A DNA stretch of 55,518 nucleotides from Clostridia bacterium (GTDB taxonomy: Bacteria; Bacillota; Clostridia; Oscillospirales; Acutalibacteraceae). The position numbers and the translations under genes were made by a program. This document shows, piece after piece, positions 16,428-23,493 of this stretch. The DNA lies in contig JAFVEY010000013.1 in NCBI GenBank assembly GCA_017475765.1, positions 1 to 55,518 of the forward strand, read 5' to 3'. Under the pieces are notes generated by a model, which made no database searches, was not told where the DNA came from, and was given only the letters and a program-made list of their open reading frames with translations. The stretch's first letter is position 1; each line of letters opens with the position of its first letter.

Positions 16428-16499
16428 AGTATTTTCTCCTTTACATCAATATAATTTAACCGCTTCATCAGCGGACATTTACAGATAAAATCAGGCAAT

Positions 16500-17300
16500 T
16501 CAGCTCTTTACCTCAAATTCATCGGTTTTTCCGTTAAATATCATAACAGTATTACTGCCGTCAGCCGCCACATAAATCGGGGTCTGATAGCTTTGTGTAT
16601 GCTCATAGCTCAGCTTCGGCATAATTTTATAGCAGCTCAGATTTTTCGCATCGCTTAATCCTTCGCCGAATTCAAATGTATAGTTGATCAGCTTTTCCTT
16701 CAGTCCAATTGATATCGGCTCTATTGAATTTATCACAAAAAGCGCCTCTACCGGAGTAATCTCTGCACCCGGATAAAGCTCCGAAAGCTCCTTATCATTC
16801 TTACTTCCGCCAATCTCCACATCATTATAGGTTCCCAGAATTGTCACAGCAAGAACATCTGTTCCGTCACAGGCCACATAAGCATCATTGCCCACAAACA
16901 TTCTGACGGAATTCTGCTCGGCATAAAAGCTGACAGAATAATACGCCTTACCTCTTACTTCAACAGTTTTGTTATACAGCTTCTTATAGTCAGCGACCTT
17001 GCTCGGAAGAGCAAATTCTTCAAAAGCACAGCTGTCAAGCAGCTGCTCCGCTTCCGAAAATGATATGCTCTTTTTCGGAGCCGATACCTCCTGATTGCCG
17101 TAGCTTCTTTCAATAAGTGCACCTGTATCAGGTTCACCCGTACTTTCTCCAAAGTTATAATAGACTGTGCCGTTCTCATCCTCATACACATTCAAAGAAT
17201 TGTCTGTCAGGGACTCACTGCCCTGATCATTGACAGGAGTGCAGGCGCAAAAAGAAGCCAATGCGGCAGACAATATCAGAACCATCCATTTTTTCAGCAT
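16500..17300 (-). CDS. Hypothetical lipoprotein
   Basis: A 266-residue secreted lipoprotein: MLKKW start, hydrophobic segment and lipid Cys20 (FCAC). The mature part has an acidic, Ser/Asn-rich linker and then a domain of mixed strands with KTVEVRGKAYYSVSFYAEQNSVRMFVGNDAYVACDG, suggesting an OB-like fold, and a second half ending VMIFNGKTDEFEVKS. Family not recognised. Start is ATG at 17300 with GGAG seven bases upstream; it lies 12 bases after rlmA on the same strand and could be co-transcribed. Confidence 0.7.
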   Translation of the reverse strand: MLKKWMVLILSAALASFCACTPVNDQGSESLTDNSLNVYEDENGTVYYNFGESTGEPDTGALIERSYGNQEVSAPKKSISFSEAEQLLDSCAFEEFALPSKVADYKKLYNKTVEVRGKAYYSVSFYAEQNSVRMFVGNDAYVACDGTDVLAVTILGTYNDVEIGGSKNDKELSELYPGAEITPVEALFVINSIEPISIGLKEKLINYTFEFGEGLSDAKNLSCYKIMPKLSYEHTQSYQTPIYVAADGSNTVMIFNGKTDEFEVKS

Positions 17301-17312
17301 ATTCAATCTCCT

Positions 17313-18113
17313 TCATAGTTTTTGCAATACCCTTACAAAATAATTTGCTGTCAGACTCAGCCTTTCTGTTTCATACAGCCTTTCAAGTCTTTCCTTTTTC
17401 ATCCGTCTTGAATGCGGTGTCATCGCCAGAAGCTCTTTCAGCTCTGTATTATCCAGCTCAAACACAAAGCGTTTTTCAAGCAGACTGACCTCCTGAAATT
17501 GTTTTCCTCCGGCACAGGGGTGCTTATGCTGCTCGAATACCTCTTCATATATCAGCTTTTTCAGCTCCTTAAGATGCTCCGAACCAGCCGTCACTTCAAC
17601 AAATATGCCGCCCTTTTTCAGTATCCTCGCATATTCATCATTGACAAAAAGAGAAAACACAGCAGTAACAGCATCGGCAGAGCCGCTTTCAACAGGAATA
17701 TGCGAAGCAGTCGCAACCGTCCATAAGATACTTTTGCTTCTTGCACAAGCCATCCTTGCCGCTTCCTTTGCAATATCAACACCAATACAATACGCAGAAC
17801 AATTCTTTTCAAATGCGGCAGTATAATAGCCTTCTCCGCAGCCTATATCCACCACTATCGGGGAAACAGACGGAGAATATTTCTTTATCATATCGCAAAC
17901 ATCCCTACATATCGGCTGATAGTAACCCCTGTCAAGAAAAGCTCTTCTCGCTTCCAGCATATCCTTTGCGTCACCCGGAGCAAGAGAATGTTTATTCTGC
18001 ACGGGCAGCAGATTGACATAACCCTGTCTTGCCCTGTCAAAGCTGTGGCGCTTCGGACAGATCAGGCTTCTGTTCTTTTCAGTCAGCCTTTCTCCGCAGA
18101 CAGGACATATCAT
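17313..18113 (-). CDS. rlmA: 23S rRNA guanine-N1 methyltransferase (RlmA family)
   Basis: A 266-residue methyltransferase acting on a guanine of 23S rRNA helix 35. The N-terminal zinc finger CPVCGERL...CPKRHSFDRARQGYVNLL is the family hallmark. It is followed by VVDIGCGEGYYTAAF (SAM motif I) and later motifs FVEVTAG and AMTPHSRR. The ATG at 18113 has GAAGGA at the right distance; a TTG six codons earlier has none. Whether it is the RlmAI or RlmAII type (tylosin resistance) cannot be told. Confidence 0.9.
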   Translation of the reverse strand: MICPVCGERLTEKNRSLICPKRHSFDRARQGYVNLLPVQNKHSLAPGDAKDMLEARRAFLDRGYYQPICRDVCDMIKKYSPSVSPIVVDIGCGEGYYTAAFEKNCSAYCIGVDIAKEAARMACARSKSILWTVATASHIPVESGSADAVTAVFSLFVNDEYARILKKGGIFVEVTAGSEHLKELKKLIYEEVFEQHKHPCAGGKQFQEVSLLEKRFVFELDNTELKELLAMTPHSRRMKKERLERLYETERLSLTANYFVRVLQKL

Positions 18114-18147
18114 TTTAAATCCTTCAAACAAATACTGTCATCCCTTA

Positions 18148-18654
18148 TCATTTTATACGTTTCAGACCTCCGCCGCAGGCACATCTGTACATAAACGGCT
18201 TTGCAACGGCTTTGCTCATCCTCATCCGTCCGATTCTTTTGCCGCAGCTCTCGCACAGAAGGATATATCTCGCTTCCTGACTATGCCTCATTTCATCATC
18301 CAAAGGAGCCTCGACTCCCATTTCGCTGCAGCTGTTTGTCCGCTTTATATCATAGCCGTATGCCCGGTTCATCATGCCGGCATATTTTTTGAAAAGCCTG
18401 CCATGATTCATGCAGCCCGGACAGGTATGTATCAGCTCATGCGCAATCGTCTGTCTGCACGACTTTTCAGGAGCCTCCAACAGCATTTCAGACAGCTCAA
18501 TCACATATCCTCCGTTTACGGCAGTACACCGCCCGAACCGCTTTTTGGCCCTTTTGTTGATTCTGATATGCCCGTCGATCTTATCCGATACCGGCACACC
18601 GACAGCCTTTGCCTGAGCAGTCACGACTGTAAGCAAACTGTCAAAATCATTCAT
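18148..18654 (-). CDS. SprT-like zinc metalloprotease-family protein
   Basis: A 168-residue protein with the zincin motif HELIHTCPGCMNHG near residue 90 and a C-terminal zinc ribbon made by YILLCESCGKRIGRMRM and MYRCACGG. This is the SprT/SprT-like family related to the DNA-protein crosslink protease SPRTN; the bacterial function is not established. It shares one base with the stop of the upstream deacylase-like gene, so they are co-translated. Confidence 0.82.
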   Translation of the reverse strand: MNDFDSLLTVVTAQAKAVGVPVSDKIDGHIRINKRAKKRFGRCTAVNGGYVIELSEMLLEAPEKSCRQTIAHELIHTCPGCMNHGRLFKKYAGMMNRAYGYDIKRTNSCSEMGVEAPLDDEMRHSQEARYILLCESCGKRIGRMRMSKAVAKPFMYRCACGGGLKRIK

Positions 18655-19196
18655 TACAGCTCCACCTCAAACGGTTCATGCTTGATGGAAGGAAGTATCT
18701 TTTCCAGAAGATCTGAGGTTTTTATTTTCAGGCTTGATGTATTTTTGCACGGGTGACAGCCGATATAGTCATCCTTAAGAACATCCTTGTCTATCAGCAG
18801 CCTGACTCTGCCTTCCTTATCGTTCATCAACCCAAGAACACTCACCGAACCCGGCTCTATATTGAGAAACGCCTTCATAAAATCGGCACCGGCGAATGAA
18901 AGCCTTGCGCTGCCGATCTGATGGGAAAGATCCTTTGTCCGGAATTCCTTATCGCCGGGTATCATCAGCAGATAAAAATCTGTTTTCTGTCTGTTGGTCA
19001 GAAAAAGATTTTTGCATATTTTTATGCCGAGAATCTTTCCGACAGCTTCACAGTCCTCCATTGCTGCCGTGACATCGTGGTCAAGCCTTTCATATTCTAT
19101 CGCCAGACTGTCAAGCAGATCATAAGACGCATTTTCAGCCGCCGATCGTTCATCGGCAGGTCTGCCCCTATAAATTTCGCTGATATACATTATCAT
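18654..19196 (-). CDS. YbaK/ProX-type prolyl-tRNA deacylase-like protein
   Basis: A 180-residue single-domain protein of the YbaK/ProXp family, which clears wrongly charged tRNAs such as Ala-tRNA(Pro). Visible marks are KNLFLTNRQKTDFYLLMIPGD, RLSFAGADFM with GSVSVLGL (substrate pocket) and the final IGCHPCKNTSSLKI (GxHP-type motif). Closest to the clostridial PrdX subgroup, which in Clostridium lies by the proline reductase genes; those are absent here. Start has AGGAAA upstream and its own promoter at 19237-19265. Confidence 0.82.
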   Translation of the reverse strand: MIMYISEIYRGRPADERSAAENASYDLLDSLAIEYERLDHDVTAAMEDCEAVGKILGIKICKNLFLTNRQKTDFYLLMIPGDKEFRTKDLSHQIGSARLSFAGADFMKAFLNIEPGSVSVLGLMNDKEGRVRLLIDKDVLKDDYIGCHPCKNTSSLKIKTSDLLEKILPSIKHEPFEVEL

Positions 19197-19236
19197 TTCA
19201 CTTTCCTTTTCCTCTGTCTGTGAACTGTCCTGTTAT

Positions 19237-19265
19237 ATTATACCATTCACTCCCCGAAATTGCAA
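19237..19265 (-). promoter_or_regulatory. Promoter of the deacylase/sprT/rlmA cluster
   Basis: Minus strand TTGCAA (19265-19260), 17-base spacer, TATAAT (19242-19237), about 40 bases before the start codon at 19196. Confidence 0.75.
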
Positions 19266-19301
19266 CGGCATACAAAAATAAGCCCGGCAATACACACAAA
19301 A

Positions 19302-19327
19302 AGGTACTCAGCAAATGCCAAGTACCT
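19302..19327 (-). terminator. Terminator of galE
   Basis: Stem AGGTACT (19302-19308) with AGTACCT (19321-19327), followed on the minus strand by TTTTTGTG, seven bases after the galE stop. Confidence 0.8.
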
Positions 19328-19334
19328 CAACAAA

Positions 19335-20345
19335 TCATTTTATTCCATCAGGATTCTTCGTCTGGAAATTCCATGTATCCTCACAAATCTTATCTATATC
19401 ATATTCGGCATGCCAGTTCAGCTCTGTGTTGGCCTTTTCCGCATCGGCATAATAGGCAGGAAGATCGCCCTCTCTTCTGTCGCCTATGACGTAATTCAGC
19501 TTTTTGCCGCTTGCCTTTTCAAATGCGTGAATAATGTCAAGAACGCTGTACCCCTTGCCGTTGCCTATGTTGTAGGCTTCAATGCCCGTTGTTTCAAGTA
19601 TTTTTGCAACAGCGCAAAGATGAGCCTTTGCAAGATCAACAACATGGATATAATCACGGATGCAGGTTCCGTCCTTTGTATCATAATCGCCGCCGAATAC
19701 CGTCAGCTGGGGGAGCTTGCCTATGGCAACTCTTGAAATATACGGCATGAGGTTATTGGGAATACCGTTAGGATCTTCGCCGATAAGACCGCTTTCATGT
19801 GCGCCGATAGGATTGAAATATCTGAGAAGTGAAATACTCCATTGATCGTCAGAACGATACAGATCGCCGAGGATCTGTTCAATAAAATGCTTTGTTCTTC
19901 CGTAAGGATTGCTTACATCTCCTGTCGGCATTGTTTCCTTATAGGGGATAGGATTATTGCCGTAAACTGTTGCCGAGGAGCTGAAAACGATCTTTTTGCA
20001 GTCAAACTTGCTCATCACCTCAAAAAGCACAACGCTTCCATATACATTATTTTGATAATAAAGCAGCGGCAGCTTTGTTGATTCGCCTACTGCCTTAAGA
20101 CCTGCAAAATGTATGACAGCATCTATTGTGTTTTCTTCAAAGACCTTTTCAAGACCCTCTCTGTCACGGATATCACATTCATATCTTTTGACTGTTTTGC
20201 CTGTGATTTTCTCCACTCTGTTGAGAACCTCCGGAACGCTGTTATAATAATTATCAACAACAACGACATCATATCCGTCATTCAGCAGCTCAACGCAGGT
20301 ATGGCTTCCGATATAGCCTGCTCCGCCTGTTACCAATATAGTCAT
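19335..20345 (-). CDS. galE: UDP-glucose 4-epimerase
   Basis: A 336-residue extended short-chain dehydrogenase interconverting UDP-glucose and UDP-galactose. NAD motif VTGGAGYIGSHTCVELL is at the N-terminus; VIHFAGLKAVGES, the catalytic SSATVYG and YGRTKHFIE (Tyr-x3-Lys), and the sugar motif SLLRYFNPIGAH are all present. The start is ATG at 20345, seven bases from GGAGG; an upstream in-frame codon has no site. It stands alone between its promoter and terminator, so it serves general galactose and envelope sugar metabolism. Confidence 0.96.
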   Translation of the reverse strand: MTILVTGGAGYIGSHTCVELLNDGYDVVVVDNYYNSVPEVLNRVEKITGKTVKRYECDIRDREGLEKVFEENTIDAVIHFAGLKAVGESTKLPLLYYQNNVYGSVVLFEVMSKFDCKKIVFSSSATVYGNNPIPYKETMPTGDVSNPYGRTKHFIEQILGDLYRSDDQWSISLLRYFNPIGAHESGLIGEDPNGIPNNLMPYISRVAIGKLPQLTVFGGDYDTKDGTCIRDYIHVVDLAKAHLCAVAKILETTGIEAYNIGNGKGYSVLDIIHAFEKASGKKLNYVIGDRREGDLPAYYADAEKANTELNWHAEYDIDKICEDTWNFQTKNPDGIK

Positions 20346-20376
20346 AGAACTTCCTCCGTTTTCATTATAATAATAA

Positions 20377-20694
20377 ACTTTTCGGATATATACATTATAC
20401 ATTTATAATGATTCACTTGTCAACGGTCAGTTAAATAATACTACCGTCAGCAAAACAAACTTCAATGTCGGCGAAGCCGTGACAATCAAAGGCGCAGCCG
20501 CAGGCGGAACAGGTACCTATACCTATGAATTCTACTACAAGAGAAGCACCGCCACCGCATGGACAAAATTCGGTTCGGCAACATCAGCCACCTTCAAACC
20601 GTCATCGGCAGGTACATTTGATATTCGTGTATATGTAAAGGACAGCAAGGGTGCTTTTGCAGTAAAGGATTTCACCGTGACAGCAAATAAGTAA
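20377..20694 (+). pseudogene. Orphan C-terminal domain fragment (triple-tyrosine/Ig-like surface repeat)
   Basis: A plus-strand open frame from 20377 (after an in-frame TAA at 20374) to a TAA at 20692-20694. It lacks a start codon with a ribosome site. From about 20434 it reads as the last ~85 residues of a secreted repeat protein: NTTVSKTNFNVGEAVTI, then TYEFYYKRS, FGSATSATFKPSSAGTF and DFTVTANK. It is clearly homologous to the end of the protein cut by the right edge of the window (55336-55518, minus). It is probably the 3' remnant of a large surface or cell-wall protein gene; the galE promoter now overlaps its 5' end. A terminator still follows it. Confidence 0.7.
20394..20423 (-). promoter_or_regulatory. 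Promoter of galE
   Basis: Minus strand TTGACA (20423-20418), 18-base spacer, TATAAT (20399-20394). It lies within the open frame of the truncated repeat-protein fragment. Confidence 0.85.
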
Positions 20695-20756
20695 TGATTA
20701 ACAGTAAATAACACAAATTTTACATTCGAAAGAAATCTTGCTATACCGAAAAGACA

Positions 20757-20785
20757 GCAGCCGCACATCAAATCTGTGCGGCTGC
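20757..20785 (+). terminator. Terminator after the gene fragment
   Basis: Perfect 11-bp stem GCAGCCGCACA (20757-20767) with TGTGCGGCTGC (20775-20785), followed by CGTTTAAGTTT. Confidence 0.7.
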
Positions 20786-20821
20786 CGTTTAAGTTTAATA
20801 TAAGAAACGCAGATTTTATCA

Positions 20822-20865
20822 TTGAAGTTTTTAGACAATCATGTTATAATTGTCGTAATGACAAT
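20822..20865 (+). promoter_or_regulatory. tetR promoter with three operator half-sites
   Basis: TTGAAG (20822-20827), 17-base spacer and TATAAT (20845-20850) form the promoter. Three half-sites surround it: GACAAT (20834-20839), ATTGTC (20849-20854) and GACAAT (20860-20865), giving two overlapping inverted repeats with gaps of 9 and 5 bases. The middle half-site overlaps the -10 box, as expected for autorepression by the TetR protein encoded just after. Confidence 0.7.
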
Positions 20866-20882
20866 AAATTTGCAGGGGGTCA

Positions 20883-21449
20883 ATGATGTCTGAATCAATC
20901 GTAACAAAAAAAGCAATAGCAGAAGGCTTTAAAGGTCTTATGGCAAAAAAGCCTTTTGAAAAAATAACCATTTCCGATATCACTTCTGTCTGCGGTCTGA
21001 ACCGTCAGACTTTCTATTACCATTTTCAGGATAAATATGAGCTTCTTAACTGGATATTCTATAATGAGGCAATTACTCCTTTTATTAATGATCTTTCCTT
21101 CGATAACTGGAGCGAAAGACTTCTGCAAATGCTGAAAACCATCAAAAGCAATTCCAGATTCTATGCCAACGCAATGAATACCTCCTACGGAGCTGAATTC
21201 AAGGATTATATGCACAAAGTCAGCACAAATGTATTTATTGACGTCATTGAAAATATCGCAAACGGAAAAACCATTGCAGAGGATGATAAGAAGTTCATCG
21301 CCGAATTTTTCTCCTACGGAATCATCGGAAGTATGGTTTCATGGGTGACAAACGGCATGAAGGAACCTCCGGAGGTAATCATCTCCCACATTGAAAACCT
21401 TGTCAATGACTGCAAGCGTCTTGCAGTCAGCCGATATATGAATTCATAA
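20883..21449 (+). CDS. TetR/AcrR-family transcriptional regulator (DhaS-like)
   Basis: A 188-residue regulator. The N-terminal helix-turn-helix is ITISDITSVCGLNRQTFYYHFQDKYELL (residues ~28-55) with the TetR FYYHF signature. The C-terminal ligand domain has FSYGIIGSMVSWVTNGM, typical of the DhaS-like/TetR_C group. Start: two adjacent ATG codons at 20883 and 20886 after GGGGG. No clear target gene is beside it: upstream is a fragment and downstream a convergent terminator. Likely represses itself through the half-sites at its promoter. Confidence 0.88.
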   Translation: MMSESIVTKKAIAEGFKGLMAKKPFEKITISDITSVCGLNRQTFYYHFQDKYELLNWIFYNEAITPFINDLSFDNWSERLLQMLKTIKSNSRFYANAMNTSYGAEFKDYMHKVSTNVFIDVIENIANGKTIAEDDKKFIAEFFSYGIIGSMVSWVTNGMKEPPEVIISHIENLVNDCKRLAVSRYMNS

Positions 21450-21450
21450 A

Positions 21451-21493
21451 AAACTGTCAGCATACAGTACCAACCGTATGCTGACAGTTTTTT
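21451..21493. terminator. Bidirectional terminator between tetR and tsaD
   Basis: Perfect 15-bp stem AAACTGTCAGCATAC (21451-21465) with GTATGCTGACAGTTT (21476-21490), followed by TTT on the plus strand and preceded by A residues, so it can serve tetR and, from the other side, tsaD. Confidence 0.85.
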
Positions 21494-21544
21494 CCATTCA
21501 GGTCATTAGCAAAAATAATGTTTCCGCAGCTTTTGAAGGAGGGG

Positions 21545-22552
21545 TCAAAGCTCAATGCTCATAGTTGCGGCAGCATTCAGTCCTATATCTGCAATATTTC
21601 CTGAAAGATATTCATAATATGCCTGAGCGCCGACCATTGCGCCGTTATCTCCGCAAAGCTCAAGCGGCGGATAAAAACATCTGCGGCCGCTTTTTTCTGC
21701 TTTCTCGTCGATTTTCTTTCTGAGAAGTGAATTTGCCGAAACTCCCCCTGCAAGCACAAGTGTATGATATCCCAGATCATCAGCAGCTCTCATAAAATTA
21801 TCCGTCAGGCTTTCGACAACCGCCTTTCTGAAAGAGGCGGCAATATCGCTGACAGGCAGCGCTTCTCCCCTCTGCTCGGCATTATGTATCAGATTTATGA
21901 CGGCGGTTTTCAGTCCCGAAAAGCTGAAATCATATTCCGCACCGCTCACCTTTGGATGGGGAAGCCTGAACGAATCCGGATCTCCCAGCTCTGCCGCCTT
22001 GTCCAGATGTATTCCCCCCGGATACGGCATTCCCATCGTTCTTGCCGCCTTGTCAAAGGCTTCACCTGCTGCATCATCTCTCGTCTTGCCTATGATCTTC
22101 ATTTCGGTATAGCTTTTCACCTCAACGATGTGGCTGTGTCCGCCTGAAACCACAAGACATAAAAACGGCGGCTCAAGCTCAGGATGAGCAAGATAATTGG
22201 CTGCAATATGAGAGCGCAGATGATGAACCGGTATCAGCGGCAGACCTGTCGCAAGCGACAGTCCTTTGGCAAAATTCACCCCGACAAGCAAAGCGCCGAT
22301 CAACCCCGGCGCATAAGTGACAGCAAGAGCATCAAGCTCTCCGAAAGTCATTCCTGCCTGTGCAAGCGTTTCCCTCACCACACCGTTGATTGCCTCGCAA
22401 TGCCTTCTGGAAGCAATTTCCGGCACCACACCGCCATACAGCTTATGCTCCTCCACCTGAGTGGCAACCACCGAAGAAAGAATCTTTCTTCCGTCCTCGA
22501 TCACAGCCGCCGCCGTTTCATCACAGGAGCTTTCTATTGATAATATTTTCAT
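21545..22552 (-). CDS. tsaD: tRNA N6-adenosine threonylcarbamoyltransferase TsaD
   Basis: A 335-residue ASKHA-fold enzyme that transfers threonylcarbamoyl to A37 of ANN-reading tRNAs. N-terminus LSIESSCDETAAAV is the family start; the iron-binding histidines are in VHHLRSHI (H-x3-H), followed by VSGGHSHIVEV and VLAGGVSANSLLR. It overlaps the end of rimI by 4 bases, the common rimI-tsaD coupling. tsaB and tsaE are not in the window. Confidence 0.96.
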   Translation of the reverse strand: MKILSIESSCDETAAAVIEDGRKILSSVVATQVEEHKLYGGVVPEIASRRHCEAINGVVRETLAQAGMTFGELDALAVTYAPGLIGALLVGVNFAKGLSLATGLPLIPVHHLRSHIAANYLAHPELEPPFLCLVVSGGHSHIVEVKSYTEMKIIGKTRDDAAGEAFDKAARTMGMPYPGGIHLDKAAELGDPDSFRLPHPKVSGAEYDFSFSGLKTAVINLIHNAEQRGEALPVSDIAASFRKAVVESLTDNFMRAADDLGYHTLVLAGGVSANSLLRKKIDEKAEKSGRRCFYPPLELCGDNGAMVGAQAYYEYLSGNIADIGLNAAATMSIEL

Positions 22553-23013
22553 AACCGTTCACCGTCTTTCTCATCAAAAGCCTTTGTCATAATCAGCGCA
22601 TCCTCTGTCGGACTGCGGTAAAAATTCTTTCTCAGTCCTATCTCTTCAAAACCCATAGAAGCATAAAGCCTGACAGCCGGCTCATTGGAAGGACGAACCT
22701 CAAGAGAAATGGATTCCGCTCCGAGCTGCTTTGCATCAGCACAGGCCCTTTCAATCAGAGCCTTCGCCGCCCCCTGCCGTCTGAAATGCGGAAAAACAGC
22801 AACATTGGACACATAACAGCTTTCGCACACAACAAATGTACCGATATATCCTGCCGTCCTGCCGCCGCATAGAGCCACAAGGAAATGAGCCGTTCTGTTG
22901 TCAAGCTCTTCACGCAGACTGTTTTCCGACCATGGCGTCGAAAAGCATATTTTCTCCAGCTCTGCAAGAGCAGAAATATGCTCCTCTGTCATTTTCACAA
23001 TATCAAATTCCAT
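22549..23013 (-). CDS. rimI: Ribosomal protein alanine N-acetyltransferase RimI
   Basis: A 154-residue GNAT enzyme predicted to acetylate the N-terminal alanine of ribosomal protein S18. Acetyl-CoA motif A is NVAVFPHFRRQGAAKALIE (R-x-x-G-x-A) and is followed by LEVRPSNEPAVRLYASMGFEEIGLRKNFY, the RimI signature with its final Tyr. It sits seven bases after the phosphatase gene and overlaps tsaD, the usual partner. Confidence 0.92.
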   Translation of the reverse strand: MEFDIVKMTEEHISALAELEKICFSTPWSENSLREELDNRTAHFLVALCGGRTAGYIGTFVVCESCYVSNVAVFPHFRRQGAAKALIERACADAKQLGAESISLEVRPSNEPAVRLYASMGFEEIGLRKNFYRSPTEDALIMTKAFDEKDGERL

Positions 23014-23020
23014 CGTTTTA

Positions 23021-23473
23021 CTATCCCTTTTTCACCTCATGCGGATATGTCCGTATCAAAAACTCACAGAACTCATCTATTGATTTTTCGATCATTCTGC
23101 GGCACCGCCTGTACGTCACAAGATCTGAACCGTAAGGGTCAGGAATACCTCCGCCGAGAATATATATCTTGCTCTGCGGTACACCGATAGACAAAAGCGT
23201 CTGCGCATGACTCTGCGTCATGACAACATAAATATTCGTGATCTGAATATCATACTCCCTTATGATTCTCGGCTTGTGTCCGCTGATATCTATATTGATC
23301 TCATTGCATACCTTGACGGCATTCTGAGAAACGCCGCTGTTGCTGCAGAATCCGAGAGCCGCACTGCTGAATACGCTCTCTATTTCATATTCTTCGCATT
23401 TTCTTTCAAATATCGCTTTCGCCATGGGGCTGCGGCAGGTATTTCCGGTACAAATAAATAATATATACAGCAT
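23021..23473 (-). CDS. Low-molecular-weight protein phosphatase (arginine/tyrosine type)
   Basis: A 150-residue phosphatase. The P-loop CTGNTCRS is at residues 8-15 (C-x5-R) and the general acid Asp is in GIPDPYGSD near residue 115. The Thr in the P-loop (GNTCRS) is the feature that separates protein arginine phosphatases (YwlE) from tyrosine phosphatases (GNICRS), so arginine phosphatase activity is likely; no mcsB is in view to support it. Start is ATG at 23473, nine bases from GGAAGG. Confidence 0.87.
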   Translation of the reverse strand: MLYILFICTGNTCRSPMAKAIFERKCEEYEIESVFSSAALGFCSNSGVSQNAVKVCNEINIDISGHKPRIIREYDIQITNIYVVMTQSHAQTLLSIGVPQSKIYILGGGIPDPYGSDLVTYRRCRRMIEKSIDEFCEFLIRTYPHEVKKG

Positions 23474-23493
23474 AGTTATCATCCTTCCCGAAA

